A program made the translations under genes and the position numbers. This document shows, in pieces, positions 9,618 through 19,143 of a stretch of 64,000 nucleotides of DNA (position 1 is its first letter; the number at the start of each line of letters is the position of its first letter). Location of the stretch: positions 1 through 64,000 of the forward strand of contig JAUHYK010000009.1 in NCBI GenBank assembly GCA_030426465.1. The letters are read 5' to 3'. Under the pieces are notes generated by a model, which made no database searches, had not been told where the DNA came from, and worked only from the letters and a program-made list of their open reading frames with translations. The DNA is from Alphaproteobacteria bacterium. GTDB taxonomy: Bacteria; Pseudomonadota; Alphaproteobacteria; Caulobacterales; Parvularculaceae.

Positions 9618-10796
9618 TTATTGCAAATTCTTGAGGGGATCGCCGATGATTCCGGACACCATCGCCGCCAAAAGCTTCGGTATGAACCAGAAAGACGACA
9701 ATGGCTCCGCGAGTTTATCGCGTAAGGCGGGCAGGATTCTCGCATCGGACTGATAGACCGGCGTGAAGAGGTCGCTGATTGTCTGATAGATTTTCACATG
9801 GCGATGGCGCGTTTTTACAAATTCGCCAAGCGCCGCACCAACCGCGCCATGAACGTTCAACGCGTTCGACAAGGCCCATGCGTCAAGCAACGCCATATTG
9901 GCGCCCTGCCCCAATTGCGGGCTCGCCGCATGCCACGCGTCGCCAATATGGACGAGACGGTCCTCTACCGGTTCCGGCGCTGTGTGATGCGCATATCGCG
10001 CGAGGACAAAATCTTCATGGGACGTTAGGTGATCCAGCACGGGCCCCGCCTCTGGCCAGAGTTTCAACACCTGACCCTTCCATCGGGGCAGCGGCGTCAT
10101 CAGCCAGGTTTCATAGTTCTTTAGGCGCAAGGTCCAGAAAAACGCCGCCATCTTTTCCTGCTCGCCGCAAAGGCTTCCGATCGGCATCACGCCCGCGGAA
10201 ACATTCGCGCCCCGATAACGCTGAACCAGCGCATGTTCTGAAAATCCGCCCGTCGATGGAAAAGGCGTATTCGCCCACAGCGCGCCATAGTCGAGATAAC
10301 AATTTTCGCGTTCGATAAACGGCGTGCGCAACCCAAGCGCGTCGACAATGAGCGCCGCTGGGCCTGAAAGCTCCCCGTCAGCAAAGCGCAGGCGCATGGC
10401 GTCGTTCTCACCTTCAACGCCTGCAACTTCTTGCCCGTAAGAAAAAACAGCCCCGGCTTTCTCTGCAGCCTTATGTAGAAGGTCAAACAAGACCGACCGG
10501 TGAACCGCCAAGCCGAATATTTCGAGCCCAAGCGCATCGTAGCGCACATCCAGCACCTTGCGTCCGCTTTCCAGCCGCCCGTCAAGGCGTTCCAGCCGGG
10601 CGCCGCTTTGCGCAAGGTCGTCGAGCAGCCCCAGCGCAGATAGCGCCGCCTGTCCTGTAGGCTGAATAATGAGACCCGAGCCAACAGGCGCCGGTTGCGG
10701 CGCCTTGTCGTAAACCGAAACATTATGCCCTGAGCGCGCAAAGAACGCCGCAGCAGCCAGTCCCGCGATGCCCGCCCCCCCAATGGCGATTTTCAT
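9618..10796 (-). CDS. FAD-dependent monooxygenase (PHBH/UbiH class)
   Basis: A 392-residue group A flavoprotein monooxygenase. The N-terminal Rossmann dinucleotide site is G-G-A-G-I-A-G at 6-12, followed by an acidic residue ending beta2 (VYDKAP). The second FAD signature, H-I-G-D-A-W-H-A near 288, with P-Q-L-G-Q-G-A-N following, is the GD motif that binds the FAD ribityl chain. Members hydroxylate aromatic or quinone rings using NAD(P)H and O2; the substrate is unknown. No ubi or aromatic-degradation genes adjoin it, so a ubiquinone role is only one possibility. It is cytoplasmic or peripherally membrane bound. The start at 10796 is at the beginning of the conserved MKIAIGGAG strand. Confidence 0.85.
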   Translation of the reverse strand: MKIAIGGAGIAGLAAAAFFARSGHNVSVYDKAPQPAPVGSGLIIQPTGQAALSALGLLDDLAQSGARLERLDGRLESGRKVLDVRYDALGLEIFGLAVHRSVLFDLLHKAAEKAGAVFSYGQEVAGVEGENDAMRLRFADGELSGPAALIVDALGLRTPFIERENCYLDYGALWANTPFPSTGGFSEHALVQRYRGANVSAGVMPIGSLCGEQEKMAAFFWTLRLKNYETWLMTPLPRWKGQVLKLWPEAGPVLDHLTSHEDFVLARYAHHTAPEPVEDRLVHIGDAWHAASPQLGQGANMALLDAWALSNALNVHGAVGAALGEFVKTRHRHVKIYQTISDLFTPVYQSDARILPALRDKLAEPLSSFWFIPKLLAAMVSGIIGDPLKNLQ

Positions 10797-10949
10797 CGAC
10801 GCTCAGCTTTCTCTTCCCCTAAGACGCCAAGACGAGCCTAATCCGCAAGTTTTGTCGATAGTGAAATACGTTCCTCAATAGGGAATTTTTCAATTATGAC
10901 GCCTGTCATTTTTGCGGCACGGCAAGGACACGTAAAATATTCCGCATAC

Positions 10950-12140
10950 TTAGCGTTTAATTCCAATCCAGGGCCTCAACAGTGGAATCCGGCGGAAAAT
11001 TTCATATCCGCCTACGCATCCGCTGATTGTAATCACGGTAATCAACAGAAATTCCGGCCATGCGCCGAGATGCAGTTTTGTTATGTTATAGCCAGCTATA
11101 ACAATGATGGTCTGATGCAGAATATAATAACAGAAGACAGCGCCCGTAAGATAGGTCAGCATTTTTGACGGGCGGTTCAAAAACCGTTGCGCAAGAGCAA
11201 ACAGCACAACGATGCAGCTCCATGCGTAGAGCGTTTTCAACGCAGTCTCGACGATTCCAATAAAAGGAATCTGCGCCACCCACGATGCTGCGATCGCCTC
11301 TTCATGCGCGTCCACATAAGCGCCGATCGCCCAGATCCCGACAGCAAACACCGCCGCCAGCGGCAACGCCCTGTCGACCGATTTCCAGAACCCATCATGC
11401 TTGGCCGCGAAGTAACCTAGCATGAAAATCGTGAACCGATGCGCATGGTTCGCCCAGTCACCTATCAGCGTATGCGTTGTCGGAAAATACGGGCTGAGGG
11501 TGATCTCATAAATCACAAAAGGAACAATAATCAGGAGAAGCAGTCGCACCGGTCCGCCGGCGACCAGATTGAGAACCCGGGCGCCGGGACCATTCGCAAG
11601 CCGGCGCATGGCGGGCAGCAAAGGGGCGATCAACAGAATATAGACGAGCAGATAGACCACATACCAAAGATGATTCCATGTGGGTGTAATGATTGGATAA
11701 AGCTGCTCGACCTTCAGGTAATTCCCCCAAAAGGCGAGATAGCCCGGATCGATGATCCCCGCCTGGCGCAACTGGTAATAGGCCTGCGGCGCGACGATCA
11801 CACCCATCCCGAGGATAATCGGCAGACCAAGCCGGTAAAGCCGGGAGCGCACAAAGCGCAAGGTTCCGCCGGGGGCGGCCATCGCCTTGTCAGAGGCGAA
11901 GCGAACCGCCACGCCGGAAATGAAGAAAAGAAGCGCCAGCCGCCATGGATTGACCAGCAGCATGAATGGTTCAGCGGCGGGACCGGCATAAACGCTTTTC
12001 ACATGCCAGCCCCACGTCACATAGAACATGCCCACATGGTAAAAAATCAGAAGACCGAAAGCGATGACCCGCAGCCAGTCGAGATCGTAGCGGCGGCTAT
12101 GTGCGCCCGTAAACGCGCCTGAGGTGTCTGCAATTGCCAT
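10950..12140 (-). CDS. Acyltransferase family 3 membrane protein
   Basis: A 396-residue polytopic membrane protein with about ten hydrophobic segments. The N-terminus R-R-Y-D-L-D-W-L-R-V-I-A with a following F-Y-H-V is the signature of the acyltransferase 3 family (OafA, OpgC/MdoC, NodX), and the LFFISGVAVRF segment is also typical. Such proteins transfer acetyl or succinyl groups across the inner membrane to sugars or glucans. The substrate is not evident, because no polysaccharide locus is next to it. It is divergent from the membrane-anchored LytTR regulator at 12348, and the 207-bp gap between the two may hold a shared control region. Confidence 0.85.
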   Translation of the reverse strand: MAIADTSGAFTGAHSRRYDLDWLRVIAFGLLIFYHVGMFYVTWGWHVKSVYAGPAAEPFMLLVNPWRLALLFFISGVAVRFASDKAMAAPGGTLRFVRSRLYRLGLPIILGMGVIVAPQAYYQLRQAGIIDPGYLAFWGNYLKVEQLYPIITPTWNHLWYVVYLLVYILLIAPLLPAMRRLANGPGARVLNLVAGGPVRLLLLIIVPFVIYEITLSPYFPTTHTLIGDWANHAHRFTIFMLGYFAAKHDGFWKSVDRALPLAAVFAVGIWAIGAYVDAHEEAIAASWVAQIPFIGIVETALKTLYAWSCIVVLFALAQRFLNRPSKMLTYLTGAVFCYYILHQTIIVIAGYNITKLHLGAWPEFLLITVITISGCVGGYEIFRRIPLLRPWIGIKR

Positions 12141-12347
12141 GATCCAGGGCTCCCGGTTTTTTCCGGAAACTGACGTGCCGCACTCCGCTCATTCCCGCCA
12201 CCGGCAAGCCACGCCCGGCGGCGCGGCGTGATAAACGGCCGGAAAAACAGTCTTTAAGGGACGAACGGCGGCGACATGGGATGGAATTGCGCCATGCCCA
12301 GCGAGTCCAGATTGCCGCGCGCCACAAACGCAGCATAGAAATGCCCG

Positions 12348-13208
12348 ATGCAAAACAGCAATCCCGCCTCCCTCAGTGCCGATCCGCGCGGCGACGACGC
12401 CAAAGCCGACCGGCTCACCTTTTTCTGGGTGACGGCGTTCTTTGTCGCCTTCCTGATCGTCGATATTCTTTCGCAACTGACGGAGAACGCCCGCTTCAAT
12501 CTGGACCTCGATCCGTTCAAATACGCCATCTATGAAATTTCCAGCGTCTCGGTGATCATCGCCCTCTTCTGGGGGATCGCCAAAGCCGTGACCCTGGCGA
12601 CGCCAGGCGAACGAAGCTGGCGGCATGTCATTGCCGTTCACGCGATGGCGAGCTTCGCATTTTCCGTGATTCATATCAGCGCAATGGTGGCCATCCGAAA
12701 ATTGGCGATTTTAGCCTTCTACGGAGAGTCTTATATTTTCACCGATAATATCCTGCGCGAATTTATCTATGAGTATCGCAAAGATGTTCTTTCCTACTCA
12801 TTGATCGCCTTCTTCATCACCTTCGGCCGCCAACTGGCGCAGCAACAGCGCGAGCTCGCCGCCGCCAGAGAAGATGCGAAGAAGTCCCATCGCCTGACCC
12901 TGAAATGCGGCGGACGGTCGATTTTCGTCGACGCCTCAGATGTTATCTGGGCGAAGTCTGCGTCGAACTATGTAGAAGTAAAAACGCCGGCTGCGGAACA
13001 TCTGGCGCGCGCAACGCTTGCCTCCATCGAACGCCAGCTCGGCGACGCGGGCGCCAACGCCATGCGCGTTCATCGCTCCTGGATTGTGAACGCCGATTAC
13101 ATATCCCGTATCGAACCTACCGGAGAAGGTGACGTAAAGATTGTCATGAAAAACGGCGCAATCGTGCCCGGCAGCCGCCGTTATCGCGACAAGCTTAACC
13201 TATGTTAA
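12348..13208 (+). CDS. Membrane-anchored LytTR-family transcriptional regulator
   Basis: The 286 residues have two halves. The N-terminal half (about 22-165) has four predicted transmembrane helices (F-F-W-V-T-A-F-F-V-A-F-L, S-V-S-V-I-I-A-L-F-W and two more). A short coiled linker (Q-Q-Q-R-E-L-A-A-A-R) joins it to a C-terminal LytTR DNA-binding domain (about 185-286) with the conserved beta strand region D-V-I-W-A-K-S-A-S-N-Y-V-E and the late R-V-H-R-S-W-I-V-N. Instead of a receiver domain it uses a membrane sensor, so it probably reads a membrane or periplasmic signal directly. It is divergent from an acyltransferase and lies upstream of bphO in the same direction, 92 bp apart. It could control either, or itself. 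Confidence 0.85.
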   Translation: MQNSNPASLSADPRGDDAKADRLTFFWVTAFFVAFLIVDILSQLTENARFNLDLDPFKYAIYEISSVSVIIALFWGIAKAVTLATPGERSWRHVIAVHAMASFAFSVIHISAMVAIRKLAILAFYGESYIFTDNILREFIYEYRKDVLSYSLIAFFITFGRQLAQQQRELAAAREDAKKSHRLTLKCGGRSIFVDASDVIWAKSASNYVEVKTPAAEHLARATLASIERQLGDAGANAMRVHRSWIVNADYISRIEPTGEGDVKIVMKNGAIVPGSRRYRDKLNLC

Positions 13209-13300
13209 CGACAGAACACGCAAAGCTTCGCAGTTTGAACAAGCATGGGGGTGCTGCCGCCTGAAAAGGCCAAGTTCATTTGCGGGGCGTAAAGCCATTC

Positions 13301-13894
13301 ATGATTGATGTTGAGTTGGACCATGCGCCCTTGCGTGAATGGTTGCGATCAAGAACACAGAAAGCTCATGATCGGGCGGACGTTGCCTTCGGCGCACTTC
13401 TTCAGGAAGGCGCCCCAGGGCTTCAGAAGTTACTGACGGCGCACGCCTTGGCGGCGCCTGCTCTGTGCTCTCAAATCCGTATGCAGCTATCGCTGCCTTT
13501 CGCCGGTGATTTCAACCCGACTGAGGTCAGCGCCCTGTTAGCCCTTGACCTTGAGCGCATTGGCGCGACTGCGCCAACGCCCGGCCTGATAGAGGGATTT
13601 ACAACGGCCGCTGAGTGCGCCGGCGCCGCTTACACACTCGCGGGATCGCGCCTTGGCTCGAAAATGATCGCGCGGCAATGGCGCGCTAAATTCCCCGATA
13701 GCGGATTTTCCAGCGTCTATCTCGACCACGAAAATCTTTTCGGTGACTGGCGGACATTCTGCAGCGGCCTTAATGGCCTCGAAGAAATTTCTCTCAACCG
13801 CAATCTGATTTTAAACGGCGCACTCGCGGCTTTTGCGCTTTTTGAAACAGCTTGTGACGCCGCTATCGCAGCGCAGTTAAAGCGTCATGTCTGA
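13301..13894 (+). CDS. bphO: Biliverdin-producing heme oxygenase (BphO-like)
   Basis: The 197-residue helical protein matches the bacteriophytochrome-associated heme oxygenase family. It has the R-S-R-T-Q-K-A-H-D-R-A-D helix with the proximal heme ligand candidate H23, and G-S-R-L-G-S-K (about 115-121) matching the distal G-x-x-x-G-type helix. It should open heme to biliverdin, iron and CO. The start at the ATG 13301 is preferred over an in-frame TTG at 13280. Its last 8 bases overlap the start of the bacteriophytochrome gene, a typical translational coupling of chromophore synthesis to apoprotein. Sequence similarity to the classical family is moderate, so the assignment leans partly on this context. 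Confidence 0.85.
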   Translation: MIDVELDHAPLREWLRSRTQKAHDRADVAFGALLQEGAPGLQKLLTAHALAAPALCSQIRMQLSLPFAGDFNPTEVSALLALDLERIGATAPTPGLIEGFTTAAECAGAAYTLAGSRLGSKMIARQWRAKFPDSGFSSVYLDHENLFGDWRTFCSGLNGLEEISLNRNLILNGALAAFALFETACDAAIAAQLKRHV

Positions 13895-16424
13895 TCAGGA
13901 CGGTTTTCAGGTTGATCTCACCAATTGCGATCGCGAACCGATTCATCAGCTCGGTGCGATTCAGCAATTCGGTTTTCTTCTGGCGGTCTCGCCAGACTGG
14001 ATCGTCACGCACGCATCGCAAAACCTCGCCGACTTTCTCGGCGTCAGTTTCGAGACGGTTATCGGAACGCCACTGACCAGTGTCTTCACAGACAATGCGA
14101 TCCAACAGATTCGCAACAGTCTTGATGATTTGAAAACGCCGGATAGCGTTCAACGCCTGCGGGCGATAAAACTCTCCGACAAAGCCGGCGACTATGATGT
14201 CGCTGCGCACCGGTCTGGCGAGAACACAATCATCATTGAAGCCGAACCCGCGGATGACAGCGCAGCCCACCGCATCGCACAAATCCGCAACATGGCCGAC
14301 GCCGTCAAGTTTTCAGATACAATAGAAAGCGCAAGCATGGCGGCCGCGGCGGAGCTTCGGCGTTATCTCGAATTCGATCGCGTGATGGTTTACCGCTTCA
14401 GTCCGGACGGTCACGGCGCAGTGATTGCGGAAAGCGCCCGCCCCGATCTTGAACCCTATCTGGGTCTCAATTATCCCGCCTCGGACATCCCCCGTCAGGC
14501 GCGCACGCTCTATTGCCGCAACCTGTTGCGCATTATTTCAGACGTCAACGCAGCGCCTGTGCCAATTGCTCCGACGCCCGGCGCCAATGACGAACCGCTG
14601 GATCTTTCACTCAGCCTGTTGCGGTCCGTATCGCCCATCCATATTGAATATCTGAAAAATATCGGTGTCGGCGCCTCACTGTCGATTTCAATCCTGCAGG
14701 ACGGAAAACTCTGGGGCCTGTTCGCCTGCCATCACATGTCAGCGAAAGTGCTGCCTCAGAATGTGCGAACCGGCGCCGAGCTGTTCGGTGAACTTTTTTC
14801 CGCAGTTTTGTCACAACACACCGCAGAAGTTCAACGCGCTTATAATCAAAAGGCGCGGGCCATCCACACCAAACTCATGATGCAATTCGCGGGCGAAGCC
14901 TCACTCGCCGGCAATTTCCAGGAGGTGAGTCAATCTTTTCAGGAAGTGATTCCTCATGACGGCGCCGCCGCAGTGATCGGCGCGGAAATCCTGACTGTTG
15001 GCGAAACACCGGCTGACGACGACATCCGGCGGCTGGCGCAATTTCTGAACGCCGAGGCGCCGGCGCGTATATTCGCGACGGACCGGCTCGGTGAAAGTCA
15101 TGAACCCGGAAAGCACCTTGCCGCAACCGCTGCTGGTGTGTTGGCCCTGCCTGTTTCGCGCGATCCGCGCGACTATATCATTTTGTTCCGCAAGGAGCTT
15201 GTTCGCACGGTGAACTGGGCCGGCAATCCGGTCAAACCGGCGGAGCTTGGTCCCAACGGTGCGCGCCTGACCCCGCGCAAGAGTTTCGAGTTATGGCAGG
15301 AAGAAGTCCGCGGCCAAAGCGCGCCGTGGACTAGCGGAGAACTGGACGCCGCAGACGCCATGCGCATCACCCTGCTTGAGGTGGTGCTGCGTCTTACCGA
15401 AGCCGCGCGCGAGGATCGCGAAAAAGCAGAGCAGCAACAAACTTTGCTGATCGCGGAGCTCAATCACCGAGTGCGCAACATCTTGAACCTGATCAAGGGT
15501 CTGGTGAACCAGTCTCGCGATCAATCAGCCTCGGTTGAAACCTTCGCCGATATTGTCGGCGCCCGGATTGAATCGCTGGCCATGGCTCATGACCAGATTA
15601 CCAAAGAAAACTGGAGCCCCGCCTCCCTCTACAAATTAATTGAGACTGAGGCGTCAGCCTATCTCAGCGACAAAGAAACGAGAGTGCGGATTTCCGGCCC
15701 TGACGCCATGCTCTATCCGGCCGCATTCACCACCATGGCGCTGGTTGTTCACGAACTCATCACCAATTCGGCAAAGCACGGCGCGCTCTCGGACCGGAAG
15801 GGCGAAGTGCTCGTCACGCTTGAAGAAAAGTCCGACAGCCTCGAAATCAACTGGCGCGAACAAAACGGCCCCAAAGTAAAAAAACCAACGCGGCGCGGCT
15901 TTGGCTCCACGATTATAGAACGCACAGTGCCTTACGATCTGAAAGGCGAAGCGAATATCGATTACGCCCGTGACGGCGTGCGAGCGTCATTCGCCTTGCC
16001 CTTGAAGTACGTCGCCGCTTTCAAGACTCCCTCCCCAAAGGCGGCGCCGCGTCAAGCGCCGCCTGCGACCGGAAATTCTATAAAGGGCCGCGCGCTGATC
16101 GTCGAAGACAATGTCATCGTCGCGATGGAGGCGGAGAGCATTCTCACCGAACTTGGTGCGCAACAAGTTATCCTGACATCAACGGTCAAGGCGGCGCTCA
16201 CCGCCATCGACAAGCACGATTTCGATTGCGCCATTCTCGACATCAATCTCGGAGATGAAAGCGCCCTCGACATCGCAACAACGCTCGCGGCCAAAGGCGT
16301 GCCGTTTATCTACACAACGGGATATGGAGAGGACAAACTGAGCGCGGAAGGGCTTCCCGCCGCGCCGGTTGCAACCAAGCCCTACAGCGCCGAGTCCCTC
16401 GCAAAAGCCTTGAGCGAACTTTAG
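13887..16424 (+). CDS. bphP: Bacteriophytochrome: PAS-GAF-PHY sensor, HWE histidine kinase and receiver domain
   Basis: An 845-residue red/far-red photoreceptor. C14 in D-L-T-N-C-D sits where bacteriophytochromes attach biliverdin. The GAF domain has Y-P-A-S-D-I-P (196-202, with the chromophore-contacting D200), H252 and F-A-C-H-H (279-283). The PHY tongue has P-R-K-S-F-E-L-W at 463-470. The kinase H-box is E-L-N-H-R-V-R-N with H527, the N-box H-E-L-I-T-N-S-A-K-H and the W-R-E motif that names the HWE family; the G-box reads G-F-G-S. Residues 735-845 form a receiver domain with phosphoacceptor D785 (I-L-D-I-N-L-G) and a late K in T-K-P. Light therefore probably sets autophosphorylation and intramolecular phosphotransfer. 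No DNA-binding output lies in the same protein, so a further partner is needed. It overlaps bphO by 8 bp. Confidence 0.95.
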   Translation: MSDQDGFQVDLTNCDREPIHQLGAIQQFGFLLAVSPDWIVTHASQNLADFLGVSFETVIGTPLTSVFTDNAIQQIRNSLDDLKTPDSVQRLRAIKLSDKAGDYDVAAHRSGENTIIIEAEPADDSAAHRIAQIRNMADAVKFSDTIESASMAAAAELRRYLEFDRVMVYRFSPDGHGAVIAESARPDLEPYLGLNYPASDIPRQARTLYCRNLLRIISDVNAAPVPIAPTPGANDEPLDLSLSLLRSVSPIHIEYLKNIGVGASLSISILQDGKLWGLFACHHMSAKVLPQNVRTGAELFGELFSAVLSQHTAEVQRAYNQKARAIHTKLMMQFAGEASLAGNFQEVSQSFQEVIPHDGAAAVIGAEILTVGETPADDDIRRLAQFLNAEAPARIFATDRLGESHEPGKHLAATAAGVLALPVSRDPRDYIILFRKELVRTVNWAGNPVKPAELGPNGARLTPRKSFELWQEEVRGQSAPWTSGELDAADAMRITLLEVVLRLTEAAREDREKAEQQQTLLIAELNHRVRNILNLIKGLVNQSRDQSASVETFADIVGARIESLAMAHDQITKENWSPASLYKLIETEASAYLSDKETRVRISGPDAMLYPAAFTTMALVVHELITNSAKHGALSDRKGEVLVTLEEKSDSLEINWREQNGPKVKKPTRRGFGSTIIERTVPYDLKGEANIDYARDGVRASFALPLKYVAAFKTPSPKAAPRQAPPATGNSIKGRALIVEDNVIVAMEAESILTELGAQQVILTSTVKAALTAIDKHDFDCAILDINLGDESALDIATTLAAKGVPFIYTTGYGEDKLSAEGLPAAPVATKPYSAESLAKALSEL

Positions 16425-16888
16425 GCGGCCGAGGTCAGTTTCTCTTTCATGAGTTTGCCCGCGCGGCCGAAATCCATAGAGCCATTATACCGCTCTTTAA
16501 GCGCGCTCATGCATTTGCCCATGTCTTTCAATCCGCTTGCATCATATTCCTTGATGACATCGGCGACGGCGGACTGAATTTCATCTTCGGAGAGCTGACG
16601 TGGCAAGAACTCGCGAATAACCTCAATTTCACTGCGCTCTTTTTCGGCGAGATCGGGACGCCCGCCATTTTCAAAGGCGGCGGCGCTTTCCTCGCGCTGC
16701 TTCACCATCTTGGTCAGGATCGCGAGGATTTCCTCCTCCGTGGCGCCGTCGCAGCGGTCCTCCGAACGGGCGGCAATATCCCGGTCCTTGATGGCGGCGT
16801 TGATGAGCCGCAGAGTCGCGACCCGAAGCTTGGCGTCGCCCGCCTTCATCGCGGTCTTTAAGGTCGTGTCGATTTGCTCTCTGAGCAT
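16421..16888 (-). CDS. GatB/YqeY domain-containing protein
   Basis: The 155-residue protein is the stand-alone YqeY family. It has M-L-R-E-Q-I-D at the start, A-M-K-A-G-D, the R-x-x-T-L-R-L segment, the E-E-E-I-L-A-I-L-T-K-M-V-K-Q-R helix and E-F-L-P-R-Q-L-S, and ends in a tail like that of GatB, which in the amidotransferase contacts tRNA. Its molecular role is not established. The ATG at 16888 has GGAG 7-10 nt upstream; an in-frame ATG at 16900 has no good ribosome site. It ends convergent with bphP, overlapping it by 4 bp. In many alphaproteobacteria yqeY sits beside dnaG/rpoD and carA; here about 10 kb separates it from dnaG. Confidence 0.93.
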   Translation of the reverse strand: MLREQIDTTLKTAMKAGDAKLRVATLRLINAAIKDRDIAARSEDRCDGATEEEILAILTKMVKQREESAAAFENGGRPDLAEKERSEIEVIREFLPRQLSEDEIQSAVADVIKEYDASGLKDMGKCMSALKERYNGSMDFGRAGKLMKEKLTSAA

Positions 16889-16994
16889 CTGATTCTCCAT
16901 TGCCGGCCCGCCAGCAGATTCAAAATCCGCGCCGCCGATTGTAGCCCCACGATAAGTAATTGTTTTTTTTGGATAATCCTTGGTTTATCCGTTA

Positions 16995-17023
16995 TTGACC
17001 CTTGCGGTCCCTTCGCCTAGCTT
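16995..17023 (+). promoter_or_regulatory. Candidate sigma-70 promoter of carA
   Basis: TTGACC and TAGCTT are separated by 17 bp, about 90 bp before the carA start. The -35 is good and the -10 weak, as is common in this class. No transcript data support it. Confidence 0.4.
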
Positions 17024-17114
17024 CCGGCGCAATTTGCGCGCGGTAGGCGCCGCTAATCGCCAGCGCCGCCGCGCAATCTTGCAATGCAACAAGGCCGCGA
17101 ACAGATAATTATCC

Positions 17115-18287
17115 ATGAAAATTAGTCAAGCACCCTCCGACCGCCCCACCGCAGCCCTGGTTTTAGCTGACGGAACAGTAACTTACGGCCAGGGACTTGG
17201 CGCTGTGGGAGAGGCGGTGGCCGAAGTCTGCTTCAACACCGCCATGACCGGCTATCAGGAAATCCTGACCGACCCCTCCTATGCGGGCCAGATCGTGACC
17301 TTCACCTTCCCCCATATCGGGAATGTCGGGGTGAACGCCGAGGATGTCGAAAACGCCTCTCCGGCGTCGGCGGCGGCCGCCCGCGGCGCGATCTTCCGCG
17401 CCATGGCGACGAGCCCGTCCAATTACCGCGCGCAGCTCGACCTGTCGGCCTGGATGCGCCGCCGCGGCGTCATCGGCATCGCCGGGGTCGACACCCGCGC
17501 ATTGACCGCACGCATCCGCGAAGCCGGCATGCCCCATGGCGTCATCGCCCACTCGCCTTCCGGCCAGTTCGATATTGACGGCATGAAACAACGCGCGGCG
17601 GAATGGGCCGGGCTTGAGGGCCGCGACCTCGCAAAAGATGTCAGCCCCACACAAGGATATGCGTCGGATGAAAAAGGCTGGGAGTGGAGCAAGGGCTACC
17701 TCGCCCATGACGGCTCAGGTCCGCATATTGTCGTCATCGACTATGGCGTGAAGCGCAACATCCTGCGCCGCCTTGCAAGCGAAGGCTGCCGCGTCAGCGT
17801 CGTGCCGGCGAAAGCCAGCTTTGAAGACATCATGGAAAAAAATCCCGCCGGCGTTGTTCTGTCGAACGGACCGGGCGACCCCGCGGCGACAGGCGAATAT
17901 TCCGTGCCGGTGATCCGTAAGCTGATAGAAGCGCAAGTGCCGATCCTCGGCATTTGTCTCGGGCACCAGATGCTGGCGCTCGCCGCCGGCGCCAAAACCA
18001 AAAAGATGCCCCAAGGCCATCACGGCGCAAACCATCCGGTGAAGGATCTGTCTACAGGCAAGGTCGAAATCGTCTCCATGAATCACGGCTTCACCGTCGA
18101 TGGCGACAACCTCCCCGACAATGTGGAGGAAACCCATATCTCGCTCTTCGACGGGACCAACACCGGCATCGCGCTGAAAAACGCGCCTGCTTTCTCGGTG
18201 CAGTACCACCCTGAAGCCTCCCCCGGTCCGGAAGACAGCTTCTATATTTTCCGGCGGTTCGTTGAGGGGCTGAAGCAGGCGGCGTAA
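17115..18287 (+). CDS. carA: Carbamoyl-phosphate synthase small (glutaminase) subunit
   Basis: The 390-residue CarA hydrolyses glutamine and passes ammonia to CarB (23509-26814) for carbamoyl phosphate, the precursor of arginine and pyrimidines. The N-terminal CarA domain has [17 protein letters not shown]. The C-terminal class I glutamine amidotransferase has the nucleophile elbow G-I-C-L-G-H-Q near residue 280 and the late [10 protein letters not shown] catalytic His/Glu. Length is normal. carA and carB are not adjacent here: 5.2 kb of accessory genes lie between them. Confidence 0.98.
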   Translation: MKISQAPSDRPTAALVLADGTVTYGQGLGAVGEAVAEVCFNTAMTGYQEILTDPSYAGQIVTFTFPHIGNVGVNAEDVENASPASAAAARGAIFRAMATSPSNYRAQLDLSAWMRRRGVIGIAGVDTRALTARIREAGMPHGVIAHSPSGQFDIDGMKQRAAEWAGLEGRDLAKDVSPTQGYASDEKGWEWSKGYLAHDGSGPHIVVIDYGVKRNILRRLASEGCRVSVVPAKASFEDIMEKNPAGVVLSNGPGDPAATGEYSVPVIRKLIEAQVPILGICLGHQMLALAAGAKTKKMPQGHHGANHPVKDLSTGKVEIVSMNHGFTVDGDNLPDNVEETHISLFDGTNTGIALKNAPAFSVQYHPEASPGPEDSFYIFRRFVEGLKQAA

Positions 18288-18350
18288 GCCCCGCGACGGA
18301 ACCAACTCTTCCTTTCGGTGTTTCCTGCCTGACCCAGCTCGGAGGACACC

Positions 18351-18830
18351 GTGAATATCTACGACCGCATCAAACAGGACCATGACCACGCCCGCGAGGT
18401 CATGGAGAAACTGAAAGAGACAAGCGCACGCGCGGAAAAAACGCGCCACAAGCTCTTTGATGAATTCAAGCTCGACATGTGGGCGCACCACAAAGTCGAG
18501 GAGGCCGTGTTCTATTCCTACCTCCGCGACGACACGAAAATGAGTGACGACTCCTATGAGGCGCTCAACGAACATCATGTCGCCAACGGTCTTCTTGAAG
18601 AACTCGACACCTTCCCTGTCGGCAGCGATGAATGGGGTGTGAAGTTTGGCGCGCTCTGCGAACTCATTGAGCATCATATGGATGAGGAGGAAAAAGAGTT
18701 CTTCCCGAAAGCGCGCAAGCTTTTGTCTGAAGAACAGGCAGAGCTCATGGGCAAGCGCTTCGACGCACGCAAAAAGGTCGTGCTCGCCGCCATCATGCCT
18801 CTCGACGAAGATGAACTGAAAGCGGCGTAA
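18351..18830 (+). CDS. Hemerythrin HHE-domain protein
   Basis: The 159-residue four-helix protein has several His/Glu metal-ligand candidates in the expected spacing: D-H-D-H near 10-13, A-H-H-K-V-E-E-A-V-F-Y, N-E-H-H-V-A and I-E-H-H-M-D-E-E-E-K-E-F-F-P. That suggests a non-heme di-iron site for O2, NO or iron handling. The start is a GTG at 18351 with an excellent GGAGGA 4 nt upstream, stronger evidence than any downstream ATG. The length is that of single-domain hemerythrin-like proteins. It is 63 bp after carA and 6 bp before a small membrane protein gene, so these two at least are probably co-transcribed. Confidence 0.85.
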   Translation: MNIYDRIKQDHDHAREVMEKLKETSARAEKTRHKLFDEFKLDMWAHHKVEEAVFYSYLRDDTKMSDDSYEALNEHHVANGLLEELDTFPVGSDEWGVKFGALCELIEHHMDEEEKEFFPKARKLLSEEQAELMGKRFDARKKVVLAAIMPLDEDELKAA

Positions 18831-18836
18831 GCGATC

Positions 18837-19079
18837 GTGAATGCTTTTCTACAATGGACGGCGACGCTGTTGACCATCGTCGCCGCCAGCACCATCGCCG
18901 CCCATATCAGCCAGAAGGCGACCGGCATCGCCTTTGTCATTTTCACAATCTCGTCGCTCTTGTGGATCGGCTTTGCGGCGATCGAGAGTGACCATGGCCT
19001 TCTTGTCACCAATATCGCGCTGACGGGCATTAACCTGCTTGGCGTCTATCGCTATCTGGTCCGGAAAAAACCAGCCTGA
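18837..19079 (+). CDS. Small two-helix membrane protein
   Basis: An 80-residue protein begins at a GTG 6 bp after the hemerythrin stop. It contains two to three hydrophobic segments (about 8-25, 30-48 and 55-70) and ends in a short basic tail (V-R-K-K-P-A), so the C-terminus is probably cytoplasmic. I do not recognise a specific family; its close spacing suggests it works with, or is at least co-expressed with, the hemerythrin protein. The ribosome site is poor (GCGATC), and coupling to the upstream gene may help translation. Confidence 0.6.
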   Translation: MNAFLQWTATLLTIVAASTIAAHISQKATGIAFVIFTISSLLWIGFAAIESDHGLLVTNIALTGINLLGVYRYLVRKKPA

Positions 19080-19143
19080 CGACGGCGCGACCCAACTGCG
19101 CAAGCCGCTGGCGCGAGGCTCAAGGGCCCGCTAGCCTCCGCTT

